Notes: generated from the letters alone by a model not told the origin. DNA of 64,000 nt from Paenibacillus aestuarii (GCF_027789125.1 NZ_JAQFVF010000022.1:62001-126000); one strand, 5' to 3'; shown: positions 1 to 9,073, numbered from the stretch's first letter. Numbers and translations: made by a program.

Positions 1-130
1 TAGACGGTAATGTATGCACGGCATACAGTTAGGACATGGATGGCTTCGTCCATAGGAGTATGATGTGGCCGAGAATGTTAGGCGAGGAGATGGTGGCTGA
101 ACGATTCTGCGTGGCAAGTATAAACCGATT

Positions 131-144
131 TGTAAACGGTTGCA
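131..144 (+). promoter_or_regulatory. Putative cre (CcpA) catabolite-repression site
   Basis: The 14-mer TGTAAACGGTTGCA matches the Gram-positive cre consensus TGWNANCGNTNWCA at all fixed positions but one. It lies about 65-80 bp upstream of the likely start of the pectin lyase gene, where CcpA-HPr(Ser-P) would be expected to repress a plant-polysaccharide gene. No convincing -35/-10 pair could be placed with certainty, so repression geometry is not known. Confidence 0.5.
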
Positions 145-210
145 AAAGAGAAGGAGCTGCATGATTGAGAACGAATGAACCGTAACGTAACTGAAGGAGT
201 GATAGGGATA

Positions 211-3156
211 GTGAGACATGGCGTACAATTGAAAAAAATCGTTTCCTTGCTTTTAGCAGGAGCCCTCTTGGTTCCAAATCTGGTATCGGCGGATGGCTCC
301 AGCGGCACAGCAGCCGCGATTGACAGCAGCGAGCTCGAAGCGGTCTATCAGACGGACTTTGGCGATTCGGCTGCGGTCGATCCGGTAAACTGGGGCTTTA
401 CGACCGCGAATGCGACGGTCACGACAAACACGTATGCGATCACAGGCAACAGCACACCGAAGCTGGAGTTTACGCAAACGAATCAAACGGGGGGCCGCGT
501 GGCGACAAAGACCTTCGGCACATCCGTTAAAGGCAGCCAAATCCTTGTTCAATTCGACTGGTACCCTGGCAAAGTGAATGATAAAAGCGCTAGCAATCCC
601 AGCGAAAATGGCGGCGAGTTCAGAGTGATGGACAGCTCGGGCAACACGGTATTCACTTTGAACAATACCAACCTCGCGCCGCTGCAGTATTTTGCTGGGA
701 AGCAGCCCGCTGCGAGCACTGGATTCACCAATCCTTTGACGTGGTACACCGTCGGGATCAATCTGGACGTGGAGAACGATGTCGTCGGGTTAAAACTGAC
801 GGACAAAGCGACGGGCACAAGCGAAAGCTATTCATCGAGCTTGAACGGTGTGGCTTTCGACGGCTCTGTAGCCTCCGTGAAGCTGGTCGGCATGCGGACA
901 TCGGGGAATAATATTTCCTGGACGACGTTCCTGGACAACTTCAGCGTCTATCATGTGTCGATCCCGGATAACCGGATTACAAAAGTGGAAAAGCTGCCTT
1001 ACCGGACGGTGTATGTCGATCAAACGACAAGCGATATCCATTCGCTCGGGCTGCCGGCGACCGTTCAAGTTTCGCTTGCCAATAATACGACAGCGGACGT
1101 TCCGGTAAGTGAATGGACGGCCACCGATCAAGCATGGAATCCGCATAAAGCCGGCGTCTACACGTTCAAAGGAACGCTTGCTGTTCCTCAAAGTCTGGAG
1201 AACGGCTTTGGCCGCTATGCGACGCTATATGTGAATAACCGTCTCGCTCCGACAAATATGGCGCGGCAGACGCAATGGCTGGATCGCGGCTTGATCGCAC
1301 TCAAATCGGCGGACGGCGTGTTTGTCAGCTGGCGCCTGCTTGCCGATGAGTACGATCAGGATGTGACATTTAATCTGTACCGCAACGGGAAAAAGGTAAA
1401 TGCTACACCTTTGTCAGTAACCAATTATTTGGATACTTCCGGCGTTCCAGGGGATACCTATCAAGTGGAAACACTGGACCGCGGAAAGCCTGACGGCAAA
1501 GAAGCAGCAAAAGCGGTCAGCAACGACTACCTATCCATTCCGATGCAAAAACCGGAAGGAGGAACGACGGCTACGGGCAGTTACACGTACAGTGTCAATG
1601 ACGCTGGTGTCGGCGATTTGGACGGAGACGGCGAGTACGAAGTTGTCGTCAAATGGTACCCATCGAATGCGATCGACAGCTCGCAGACAGGGATGACAGG
1701 ACCGACGATTTTCGACGCGTACAAATTGGACGGTACGCTGTTATGGCGCATGAATATGGGGCTGAATCTGACATCTGGCGCACATTACAATCAATTTGTA
1801 ATCGCGGATTTTGATGGGGACGGCAAGAGTGAGTTTTTTATTAAAACTGCGGATGCGACTACGGTCTACGGGGCCAAAGACGGCAAGTTCGACAGCAGCA
1901 AAGTGATCAGTGTCATCGGCAACGCGGCGGACAATGGCAAATGGGTGAATGATACCGGCCATATCTTCGGCGGTCCAGAATATGTTTCGATCTTCCAAGG
2001 AGATACCGGCAAGGTTATCGACACGGTGAATTATGCGTTCCCGCTGGGTGATGTCGCGTCGTGGGGCGACACTTGGTATAACCGTTCCGACCGCTTCCTG
2101 TCGGGGTTGGCTTACTTGGACGGCGTGACGCCGAGTGCGATCTATGGCCGAGGATATTATGAGCGGACTACTTTTGTGGCGTACCATCTGGTAAAAGGCA
2201 AGCTGCAAGCGCAGTGGACGTTCGATTCCGCGCAAGTGGGACGCGGTGGCGGCTTAGGCTTTCATAATCTGGCCACAGCCGATGTGGATAACGATGGATT
2301 CGATGAGATCATCGCCGGCTCGTTGACGTTGGATCAGGATGGCACGATCCTCTATGCGATGGATGGTGAGATGCAGCGCGAGCAAGGTTCACATGGGGAT
2401 GCGCTGCATGTAGGAGCTTTTGACCCGGCTCGTGAAGGGCTGCAAGTTATGGCGGTGCATGAGGTGCCGGCTGTCGCCTCCGTTGAGCTGCATGATGCTG
2501 GAACCGGTGAAACGTTGATGTCCTACAATGCCTATGTGGATACAGGGCGGGGATTGGCTGCGAATATCACCTCCGAACCCGGGTTTGAATTCTGGGGAGC
2601 GGGGGGCACGACCGCGGCGTCTGGCGGAGGGATTTACAACGTGCAGGGTCACGTCGTCGCCAACAGTTATCGCACGGCAGGGCTTTCCATAAATTTCGCG
2701 CTGCTATGGGACGGCGACCTGCTGAGTGAGCTGCTCGATAATACGTCGATCACGAAGTATAACGAAAGTAAAGGTGTTGCGGAGACGATAGCGAGCTTTG
2801 ACGGGGTTGTCAGCAACAATGGCACCAAGGCGACGCCGACTCTGCAAGCCGACATTCTGGGCGATTGGCGCGAAGAGGTTCTGCTGCCAACGACCGATAG
2901 TTCGGAGCTGCGCATCTTCAGCACGACGACTCCGACGGCGTACAGGCTGTACACGCTTATGCAGGATCCTCTGTACCGCAACGGTATCGCTTGGCAGAAC
3001 TCGGCGTATAATCAGCCGCCGCATTTAAGTTTCTACCTGGGCGAGGATATACGGAACACGGTCCTTGCGGGCAAGCTGCAGGCGCCAAAAGTGATTTATA
3101 CGAACAATGGGAAACCGAAAGGCCCGAAAGATCCGAAAGGCCCCAAGGATAATTAG
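211..3156 (+). CDS. Secreted rhamnogalacturonan lyase, PL11 family (YesW/YesX-like)
   Basis: Predicted to cleave the rhamnogalacturonan-I backbone of pectin by beta-elimination outside the cell. A signal peptide (KKIV followed by a hydrophobic run ending LVSADG) precedes a jelly-roll-like region (about residues 40-250), an Ig/Big-like segment (about 255-340) and a C-terminal PL11 propeller beginning near LAPTNMARQTQWLDRG. The propeller carries several Asp-rich calcium loops (DLDGDGE, DFDGDGK, DVDNDG), as in B. subtilis YesW. A lysine/proline-rich tail (PKGPKDPKGPK) ends it. The GTG at 211 is preferred because GAAGGAG lies 11 nt upstream; an in-frame ATG at 175 lacks such a site. The gene stands alone, with a cre-like site upstream and an intrinsic terminator downstream. 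The family call is confident; the start codon is less so. Confidence 0.88.
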   Translation: MRHGVQLKKIVSLLLAGALLVPNLVSADGSSGTAAAIDSSELEAVYQTDFGDSAAVDPVNWGFTTANATVTTNTYAITGNSTPKLEFTQTNQTGGRVATKTFGTSVKGSQILVQFDWYPGKVNDKSASNPSENGGEFRVMDSSGNTVFTLNNTNLAPLQYFAGKQPAASTGFTNPLTWYTVGINLDVENDVVGLKLTDKATGTSESYSSSLNGVAFDGSVASVKLVGMRTSGNNISWTTFLDNFSVYHVSIPDNRITKVEKLPYRTVYVDQTTSDIHSLGLPATVQVSLANNTTADVPVSEWTATDQAWNPHKAGVYTFKGTLAVPQSLENGFGRYATLYVNNRLAPTNMARQTQWLDRGLIALKSADGVFVSWRLLADEYDQDVTFNLYRNGKKVNATPLSVTNYLDTSGVPGDTYQVETLDRGKPDGKEAAKAVSNDYLSIPMQKPEGGTTATGSYTYSVNDAGVGDLDGDGEYEVVVKWYPSNAIDSSQTGMTGPTIFDAYKLDGTLLWRMNMGLNLTSGAHYNQFVIADFDGDGKSEFFIKTADATTVYGAKDGKFDSSKVISVIGNAADNGKWVNDTGHIFGGPEYVSIFQGDTGKVIDTVNYAFPLGDVASWGDTWYNRSDRFLSGLAYLDGVTPSAIYGRGYYERTTFVAYHLVKGKLQAQWTFDSAQVGRGGGLGFHNLATADVDNDGFDEIIAGSLTLDQDGTILYAMDGEMQREQGSHGDALHVGAFDPAREGLQVMAVHEVPAVASVELHDAGTGETLMSYNAYVDTGRGLAANITSEPGFEFWGAGGTTAASGGGIYNVQGHVVANSYRTAGLSINFALLWDGDLLSELLDNTSITKYNESKGVAETIASFDGVVSNNGTKATPTLQADILGDWREEVLLPTTDSSELRIFSTTTPTAYRLYTLMQDPLYRNGIAWQNSAYNQPPHLSFYLGEDIRNTVLAGKLQAPKVIYTNNGKPKGPKDPKGPKDN

Positions 3157-3171
3157 GGACGAAAAGCATGG

Positions 3172-3217
3172 AAAAAGGCTGTTCCGGAAGGTCTATGACT
3201 TCCTGGCAGCCTTTTTT
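3172..3217 (+). terminator. Intrinsic terminator after the pectin lyase gene
   Basis: AAAAAGGCTG pairs with CAGCCTTTTTT, with an inner GGAAG/CTTCC stem, ending in a run of six T. It lies 16 nt after the lyase stop codon. Confidence 0.9.
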
Positions 3218-3379
3218 AGCTTATGCAGGGGCACGCCCAGCGGATAGCGGAATAATCCCGGATTTCAGCAAGTTTTCAGCTTCTTTTTATATGGTGATCA
3301 GCTTAGCCTCAGTTGGATTTCAGGTTCACCCGTTATACTCATCCTTGTAAAGCAAATATCGAAAGGCAAGGTGAATCCT

Positions 3380-3661
3380 ATGACAACAATGAAATCCATG
3401 AACACGAAAACGAAGGCTGCTCAAGATATCCAAGGCGCTTTCACTTACCATAAACATTACAACGCCGCGCAGGTGACTTCTCTTACCGGTTCGCAAGCCC
3501 GCGAGGTGCTGAACGCTTTTGAATTTCCGGTTATCCGCTTCAGCAAAGTCCCCGACTCACAAGAGTACAAGTCCGGAGAAGCGTGGACAAGCCGGCACGA
3601 CGCGGACATGAGCTTTATGTCTAACGAGCATGAGATGACGGAGCATCTCGTGCATGTTTAG
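3380..3661 (+). CDS. Hypothetical small protein, coupled to VanZ-like gene
   Basis: A 93-residue soluble protein of unknown function, not recognised. It has no signal peptide or membrane segment, is rich in His, Met and Glu toward the C-terminus, and opens with a basic Met/Thr/Lys-rich stretch. The ATG at 3380 is chosen because AAGGTG sits 6 nt upstream; a GTG at 3371 overlaps that ribosome-binding site. Its last 8 nt overlap the start of the VanZ-like gene, so the two are probably translated together. Confidence 0.6.
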   Translation: MTTMKSMNTKTKAAQDIQGAFTYHKHYNAAQVTSLTGSQAREVLNAFEFPVIRFSKVPDSQEYKSGEAWTSRHDADMSFMSNEHEMTEHLVHV

Positions 3662-4115
3662 AATGCGAACACCTTACCGGTTCCTGCTGGCTAGCTCGTG
3701 GTTCATCGTTCTGCTGATTTTAACCTGCACCGTGAATCTGGAAGCTTTATTGTATCAGCACACGCTTGAATTTGATTTTAATGCGCATCCGCAATTTACG
3801 GAGCTGCTTCGGGTCGATTTGACGCAAATTCACCCGAAATGGGTGCTGGTGAAATTCGGCCATTTTCTAGGATTCGCGATCATGGACCTGCTGCTGTTCA
3901 ACTTGCTGCGCAGGCAAAAGCCGGCGCTGATCATCGCCGTTTTCCTGGCTGTCCTATCGGAAATATGCCAATTGTATTTCAACCGCGACGGCAGAATCTA
4001 TGATATGGCGATCGATTCGGCCGGCATCGTGTTATCCCATTATGTGATTCAAGCCGCTCTCCTGGTGCGCAGCAAAGTTTCCACTATGTGGAACGTGAAT
4101 CATCTCAACCAATAA
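3654..4115 (+). CDS. VanZ-like integral membrane protein
   Basis: A 153-residue membrane protein with about four hydrophobic helices. It resembles the VanZ family: an N-terminal helix, a K-x-GHF-x-GFAIMDLLLF segment (about residues 66-82), and a later EICQLYF...R-x-YDMAIDSAGI segment matching the conserved E-x-x-Q...R-x-x-D-x-x-D-x-x-G pattern. VanZ proteins confer low-level teicoplanin resistance in enterococci, but most family members have no known role. It is co-transcribed and overlaps the preceding small gene by 8 nt, and is followed by a terminator shared with the convergent diguanylate cyclase gene. Confidence 0.75.
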   Translation: MFRMRTPYRFLLASSWFIVLLILTCTVNLEALLYQHTLEFDFNAHPQFTELLRVDLTQIHPKWVLVKFGHFLGFAIMDLLLFNLLRRQKPALIIAVFLAVLSEICQLYFNRDGRIYDMAIDSAGIVLSHYVIQAALLVRSKVSTMWNVNHLNQ

Positions 4116-4160
4116 AAAAGACATTCGCGCGGTCTCAAGCCGTAAGCGGATGTCTTTTTT
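4114..4160. terminator. Bidirectional terminator
   Basis: AAAAAAGACAT pairs with ATGTCTTTTTT, with an inner CGC/GCG stem, between the convergent VanZ-like and GGDEF genes. U-runs are present on both strands. Confidence 0.9.
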
Positions 4161-4163
4161 CGA

Positions 4164-5318
4164 TTACACGTGATAGACGTTATTACGCCCATTTCTTTTG
4201 GACCGGTACAAGGCTTCGTCGCAATCTCTGTAGAGGGCTTCGAGCTGCGTCGTCGGCTGCGGAATAACCGTGAGGACGCCGAGGCTGATGGTAAATGGCT
4301 GCGGAATCCCGGCCAGGATGGCGTTATGCGTGCTTTGCCGAATCTCCTCCGCTTTCGCAGCGGCCTTGGCCGCATCCCGCCCAGGAAGCAGGATGGCGAA
4401 CTCATCTCCGCCGAACCGCGCGAACAAGTCCTCGGCAAGGAGACAGCGCCGGATCTGCTGCGCCAAATATTGCAGCGCCTGATCGCCGACGAGGTGGCCG
4501 TAGGTATCATTGATCGTTTTGAAATGATCAATGTCAAAAAGCATCAGCGTAACCGGCTGCTTCTTGCGTGCATAAACGCCCAGGAGGCGCTGGGCTTCGG
4601 CAGCAAACGTCCGCCGATTCAACGTCCCCGTCAAATCGTCGAAGTTCGCCAAGCGGCGGAGCTCCTGATCGGACCGTTCTTTCATCAGCAGGGCGAAACC
4701 GGTATTCCCTGAAATCATGACGAGATATAAAGCCAGGAATGAAAGGGTCTGAAAGCCGCCATTGTTATAAAAACTCATCGATTGACCGGAAAAGAGGGTC
4801 AGCAGCGCTCTCCCAAGGAGTGTGGTGATCACAAACAAATAAAAATACCCCATGATGCGTCTCAGCATGGAGGCGGAGCCATCGCGAATCAGCAGGTAAA
4901 CCGGAATCATCAGCGTAGCGGAGAGAGCGATGGAAGCATAGATAATGCGCAAGTTCTCATCGTTGAACAAAAACAGGAGAAGCTGATACACGATTAAGTT
5001 GCAGGCGGTAAAGGTGAGGACTAAAGTTTTGGCCATTCCGCTCCAGGCGTGGTGCAGCATCAGCACAGCGGCGATTTCCAGGCACACACCAATGATGAGA
5101 AAGGAATTGGATAACGATAAGGTCAGCTTATCCGGGACATCGTGGCTGACAACAAGCAGAAACCAAGTCGTGGCTTGTACACATTTGGCAGAAAAAAAAG
5201 TGCTTAAAGATTTGTCCTTAACCTGGCCGCGCCAGTAGGCAAAGATGAGCACAGCAGTAAACAAATGCCCGACGACGAGGGCGACGAACATCGTAATCAT
5301 ATCCAGTTGAATATTCAT
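4164..5318 (-). CDS. Membrane-bound diguanylate cyclase (GGDEF)
   Basis: Predicted to make cyclic di-GMP from two GTP at the membrane. Residues 1-210 form about six transmembrane helices resembling a sensor module; residues 225-380 form a GGDEF domain with DDLTGTLNRR, the metal-binding FDIDHFK and an intact GGDEF signature at 303-307. The product-inhibition I-site RxxD five residues upstream reads LAED here, so feedback inhibition is probably absent. The ATG at 5318 is preferred (GGTAGTGG four nt upstream) over a TTG 36 nt earlier. It is monocistronic, convergent with the VanZ-like gene. The ligand sensed by the membrane part is unknown. Confidence 0.88.
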   Translation of the reverse strand: MNIQLDMITMFVALVVGHLFTAVLIFAYWRGQVKDKSLSTFFSAKCVQATTWFLLVVSHDVPDKLTLSLSNSFLIIGVCLEIAAVLMLHHAWSGMAKTLVLTFTACNLIVYQLLLFLFNDENLRIIYASIALSATLMIPVYLLIRDGSASMLRRIMGYFYLFVITTLLGRALLTLFSGQSMSFYNNGGFQTLSFLALYLVMISGNTGFALLMKERSDQELRRLANFDDLTGTLNRRTFAAEAQRLLGVYARKKQPVTLMLFDIDHFKTINDTYGHLVGDQALQYLAQQIRRCLLAEDLFARFGGDEFAILLPGRDAAKAAAKAEEIRQSTHNAILAGIPQPFTISLGVLTVIPQPTTQLEALYRDCDEALYRSKRNGRNNVYHV

Positions 5319-5397
5319 AGGGCCACTACCTATTCTCTGTTTAGGAACGCACAAGTAATATTCCTATGAGTATAGCAAATACTGGGGGAGATTTACA

Positions 5398-5613
5398 TCA
5401 GTCTTCTTCTGAATCAAGCCACTCAATGGACAGCGTCAATTTATTTTTGCCTCCATCGGTTTTATGGCTGATTTTATACTCCATGCCGGCATCCGGCAGT
5501 TGGACTTGGCGGCCGCGGATATGCAGTTGGTCATCTTCCAGCTGCTCGGCGGTGCGCCGCAGCAGTTCGGCAAACTGCTGCCGGTTGCCGACAAACTCTT
5601 CCTCTATGCGCAT
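5398..5613 (-). CDS. Amphi-Trp domain protein
   Basis: A 71-residue protein resembling the small amphi-Trp family. It has an amphipathic helix with FAELLRRTAEQL, a short hairpin (LHIRGRQVQLP) and a C-terminal strand ending LSIEWLDSEED with the conserved Trp. Family function is poorly known. The ATG at 5613 has AAGGGAGGTG six nt upstream; a GTG three codons earlier overlaps that site. It starts 18 nt after the CotS-family gene and is probably the last gene of the spore coat operon. Confidence 0.7.
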   Translation of the reverse strand: MRIEEEFVGNRQQFAELLRRTAEQLEDDQLHIRGRQVQLPDAGMEYKISHKTDGGKNKLTLSIEWLDSEED

Positions 5614-5631
5614 AGATGGCACCTCCCTTGG

Positions 5632-6654
5632 TTATTGAGTGGATGCAAGCAATTGCTGCAGAACGGCATTTTTTGCTATTTCAAACTCGAAACTCTCGAT
5701 AAGCTTTTCTGGCTCATAATCGGTATCGCCCTTTTTGAACGGTTTTTTCGCCTCGCCATAAAAAGTATGCGGAAATAACAAGTCGATGTAGAGGACTCGC
5801 CGCCGCTCATCCGTTAAGGGCAGCTCTTCCTCGAAATAGGAGATCCACGTGTTGAGATCTGCGGCTGTCCAAGTTCCGAGCTCATCCATGCGCTTGGTGA
5901 TCAGCTTGCGCAGGTCGCGCAGTGGCAGGTCGTAAGTTAAATTATCCAAGTCCAAAATATAGACGCCACGCTCGGTTTGCAGCGCATTCCCTTTGCCGTA
6001 ATCTTGGTGGCTCAAATATCCGTAAGGCTCGACGGCTGCAACCCACTTGGCGTAAGCTGACGTACGCAGCAAATCTAGCGCTTGCCGAGCGGCTGCGATC
6101 ATAACCACAGCCAATTGCGCATAAGTCTCGTGAAATTTGGACGATTCCTCCTCGGCAATCGCTTTCCAGTCTATAAGTTCCTGTGTCATCTTCGCGTAAT
6201 GGAGCGGCCACTTGCCCAATTTATCATAAACTTCGCAGTCAGACGGGGGCTGGAAGCCGAGGGAATCCCGTTCGAAACGGGCAATGCCGCGAAGGCCCGC
6301 ACGCAGGTGCTCTTCGTTTCGCTCCATGTCCAGATCCGTTCCTTCAATCCAAGAATACAACACAAGCGCATGGCCTTCGTGCACGAAATACAGCTCGCCG
6401 CTCTTGGTAGGCAGGATGGAGGCGACCAAGGCGCCTCTGCCGGCCAAATAAGCTTGCGCTGCAGTTGTAAATTTTACGATTGGAAGTGGCTTGCGAATCC
6501 TTTTCAGGCAGATCGTCCCCACAGCGGATTGCATTTTCCAAATCGTTTTGATGCCGCCGCTTTGAATAACCTCGATTTGATTTACCTGAATATGGGAATA
6601 GTGTGACGCCATCAGCTTCTCCCCGAGCGCTTGAAGTTCATTCGTCGCAGACAT
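5632..6654 (-). CDS. CotS-family spore coat protein (CotI-like kinase fold)
   Basis: A 340-residue protein of the CotS/CotI/YutH family, which has the aminoglycoside phosphotransferase/choline kinase fold. Visible kinase landmarks are YLSHQDYGKGN (catalytic HxDxxxxN pattern) and ILDLDNLTYDLP (Mg-binding Asp, DFG-equivalent), followed by the family motif LRDLRKLI. Both catalytic Asp positions are kept, so phosphotransfer is possible, though no substrate is known. Its ATG overlaps the stop of the upstream paralogue (TAATG), indicating translational coupling. By analogy with B. subtilis cotSA-cotS-cotI it is probably deposited in the spore coat. Confidence 0.82.
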   Translation of the reverse strand: MSATNELQALGEKLMASHYSHIQVNQIEVIQSGGIKTIWKMQSAVGTICLKRIRKPLPIVKFTTAAQAYLAGRGALVASILPTKSGELYFVHEGHALVLYSWIEGTDLDMERNEEHLRAGLRGIARFERDSLGFQPPSDCEVYDKLGKWPLHYAKMTQELIDWKAIAEEESSKFHETYAQLAVVMIAAARQALDLLRTSAYAKWVAAVEPYGYLSHQDYGKGNALQTERGVYILDLDNLTYDLPLRDLRKLITKRMDELGTWTAADLNTWISYFEEELPLTDERRRVLYIDLLFPHTFYGEAKKPFKKGDTDYEPEKLIESFEFEIAKNAVLQQLLASTQ

Positions 6655-7691
6655 TAAACCACCTCATCCAGTCTAGCAAGGAACTCTTGCAGCACGGCTT
6701 CCTTGCTTAATTCGGTATCAATCATTTCCTGCAGGCGGGAGACATGCTTCTGGATCGGCCATTTCTCCTCACGATGCTCATAGTACTTGGAAGCTTGGCC
6801 GAGAAAGAGATGCGGGAACAGGATATCCGCTGCAAGGACCCTGTATTGTTCGGCTGTTAGCGGGTTGACGGACTGATAGGCTTTAATCATCGTCATCATT
6901 TGCGGCAAGTTCCATTGCGCTTCTTTTTTCATCACCTTGTTCAAAATTTTCCGCAAGTCGCGGACAGGCAGGTCCACCGTCAAAGAATCCATATCATAGA
7001 CGTATAGATGACCGTCATCGCCGATCGCCAAATTCCCCGCAGCGTAATCCTGATGGCACAGCGTCTTGGTTGTACGGGTTTCTGCAGCCCACCGGTCAAA
7101 ATCAGAGTGGTTCAAAACGTCAAGCGCTTGCTGGCATTGCTGCAGGAAGTGGTCGGCATGCTGCAGGAACAGCTTGTCGAACGCTTTCAAATCGGCAGCG
7201 CCAGTGCGCGCTGTTTTCCATTTCAAGATGAGCGCAGCTCGTCTTTGGTAATCCTCCCGCCACTCTTCCAGAAGGAAGGAGGGGAAGTAACCGGTTGGGG
7301 ATTCGATGCCCTTGGAAGCGCGATGGAATGCCGCCATCCCCTGCAAAATCTGCACCAACTCTTCCTCGATTTCATACTCCGGCGACCGCCCGTGCACGCA
7401 TTCAAACAAGACAAAAAATTCATCGTCCGATTTGACATACGCTTCCCCGGAGGTTGCCTTCATGACACCAGGTGTGCGGACTCCATGGGCTTTTAAATAA
7501 TCGATTGCATGCGTCATGAATTGAATGTGATCTTCCGCAAAAGGGACTTTCTTCAAAATGAACTCACCTTGGGAAGTCAGAATCGACCAGACAGCTTTTT
7601 TACCTTTGTAAGATAATAAAGAAATATGAGTAGTCTCCAAGGGATAATGGGCAATGACCTTTTTGACCGTCTCGGCAAATACAGTATCCAT
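6654..7691 (-). CDS. CotS-family spore coat protein (CotS-like)
   Basis: A second CotS-family protein of 345 residues, clearly paralogous to the gene that follows it. It keeps the kinase-fold motifs TLCHQDYAAGN (HxDxxxxN) and VYDMDSLTVDLP and the family motif VRDLRKILNK. A GTTAGGAGG site lies just ahead of ATG 7691. It sits 11 nt downstream of the glycosyltransferase gene, giving the same order as B. subtilis cotSA-cotS-cotI. It probably acts in coat assembly in the mother cell; which of the two paralogues corresponds to CotS and which to CotI is inferred from gene order only. Confidence 0.82.
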   Translation of the reverse strand: MDTVFAETVKKVIAHYPLETTHISLLSYKGKKAVWSILTSQGEFILKKVPFAEDHIQFMTHAIDYLKAHGVRTPGVMKATSGEAYVKSDDEFFVLFECVHGRSPEYEIEEELVQILQGMAAFHRASKGIESPTGYFPSFLLEEWREDYQRRAALILKWKTARTGAADLKAFDKLFLQHADHFLQQCQQALDVLNHSDFDRWAAETRTTKTLCHQDYAAGNLAIGDDGHLYVYDMDSLTVDLPVRDLRKILNKVMKKEAQWNLPQMMTMIKAYQSVNPLTAEQYRVLAADILFPHLFLGQASKYYEHREEKWPIQKHVSRLQEMIDTELSKEAVLQEFLARLDEVV

Positions 7692-7702
7692 AGATCGTCC
7701 TC

Positions 7703-8854
7703 CTAACTTGATGAAATCGCTTGCTCATATAACTGCTCCAACCGCTGCGCCACATGCTGGAAGCCATAGTTTGCCTCAGCTGTGGCACGGCCTGCCTGAG
7801 CCAACCGCGAGGCCTCTTCCGCATGGTCGAAGAGGTAATTAATCGCTTCGGCGAACGCTTGCGGGTTCGTGAAGTCATCGATCACGATGCCGTTAACCAT
7901 GTGATCGAAGATCTCGGGATTGCCGCCTCGACGCGTCGTCACAATAGGCAAACCGGCGCCCATGGCCTCGTAGTGGACTCTGGCCAGCGGCTCCTCCCAC
8001 TGCGAGCAGCAGACGAACAGGTCGCCGAGCAGAAAATGCTCCGGAATTTGACTGGGCGCCACAAAATTCGTGAAAACAACACGATTCTCACCGAGGGCTT
8101 CCGCCAGATGGCGCAGTTTCAGCGTGTACTCGTCCATACGGTCGTCGCTGAACCATCGGCTTCCGACAATGACGAGAACCGCGTCGGAATGCTTGTGGAT
8201 AACTTGTTCCATCGCCTGTATCAGCACATCAGGGCCTTTCACCTTGCTGAGCCGCCCGACAAACAAGACGACCTTGTTATGATCGACACCGAATTGCTGG
8301 CGAAGCGCGGACCGCAACGGCTGCACATTTGCGTCCCAGATCGGACGATATATATCCAGATCAATTCCGGAATAAACGGTACTTATTTTCGGCTTGGCGG
8401 AAGGAAGCCTGTCGGTGATCGTGCGGCCGATGTAATCGCTGACCGTCATAATGCCGTCGGCAATTTGGATGGCGAGCTCTCCGATCTGACGGGATATTTT
8501 CGCTTCCTTGAACATCTCGTTATGAAGACTGACCACAAAGCGGCTGCTGGGCATCGCGTGTTTGTACAGTAAAAGATGCTTCGGCCGGTTGCATACATGA
8601 ATCAGGTCATAAGGAACTTCCTCCAGTGCCAGTTGCTTGGCGACCTGGAGCTCATAATCTTCGCGGGGAACCCGGATGTAGCGCACGCCATGAACGGTTT
8701 CCCTATCGGGCAGTTCGGGATCGTCAATGCAATAAATCGTCAATGCGTGTTTGGCGGCGAGATAGGGGGCTACACCATTCATGAAAATTTGAATGGCTCC
8801 TCCCCGAAGCGGCGGTACTGGCAGGCGTTCGGTGCATATCATAGCCAGCTTCAT
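7703..8854 (-). CDS. GT4 glycosyltransferase, CotSA-like spore coat protein
   Basis: A 383-residue retaining glycosyltransferase of family GT4 with two Rossmann halves. The N-terminal half begins MKLAMICTERLPVPPLRGGAIQ with the Gly-rich acceptor loop. The C-terminal half has VLFVGRLSKVKGPDVLIQA and the donor-binding E-x7-E region around SQWEEPLARVHYEAMGAGLPIV. B. subtilis CotSA is a GT4 homologue encoded next to cotS, and the context here is the same. It leads a three- to four-gene operon. A CATATTTT element about 30 bp upstream fits the sigma-K -10 pattern CATANNNT. Confidence 0.82.
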   Translation of the reverse strand: MKLAMICTERLPVPPLRGGAIQIFMNGVAPYLAAKHALTIYCIDDPELPDRETVHGVRYIRVPREDYELQVAKQLALEEVPYDLIHVCNRPKHLLLYKHAMPSSRFVVSLHNEMFKEAKISRQIGELAIQIADGIMTVSDYIGRTITDRLPSAKPKISTVYSGIDLDIYRPIWDANVQPLRSALRQQFGVDHNKVVLFVGRLSKVKGPDVLIQAMEQVIHKHSDAVLVIVGSRWFSDDRMDEYTLKLRHLAEALGENRVVFTNFVAPSQIPEHFLLGDLFVCCSQWEEPLARVHYEAMGAGLPIVTTRRGGNPEIFDHMVNGIVIDDFTNPQAFAEAINYLFDHAEEASRLAQAGRATAEANYGFQHVAQRLEQLYEQAISSS

Positions 8855-8883
8855 CCTATCATCACACTCCTTTCATATTATTA

Positions 8884-8891
8884 AAATATGA
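8884..8891 (-). promoter_or_regulatory. Possible sigma-K -10 element of the coat operon
   Basis: On the minus strand CATATTTT fits the sigma-K -10 pattern CATANNNT, 30 nt ahead of the glycosyltransferase start and followed by AAAGGAG. No AC -35 at the usual spacing is obvious, so this rests mainly on the gene content. Confidence 0.3.
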
Positions 8892-8971
8892 TAGATTTGC
8901 GCTGTGGAAACGGCGAACATGACGATCGGCGAAAATGATTTAATCGTTATGTTTACTTCCCATACTCGCTG

Positions 8972-9040
8972 CCAAAACAAAAACACCTCCAAGGTGATCC
9001 ACACGTCTTACGACATGGCTCAATCTCTTGAAGGTGTTTT
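8972..9040 (-). terminator. Terminator of the MFS gene
   Basis: AAAACACCTTCAAG on the minus strand pairs with CTTGGAGGTGTTTT (one mismatch) across a loop of about 33 nt, followed by TTTTTGTTTTGG. It lies about 30 nt after the MFS stop codon. Confidence 0.7.
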
Positions 9041-9073
9041 GATTTGTGTTAACAAGTCAGTAGGGCGGGACGT

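Noticed and set aside
3168-3350. 60-residue frame after the pectin lyase gene
   Set aside because: Its start lies in the lyase terminator hairpin, with no ribosome-binding site and no protein-like composition.
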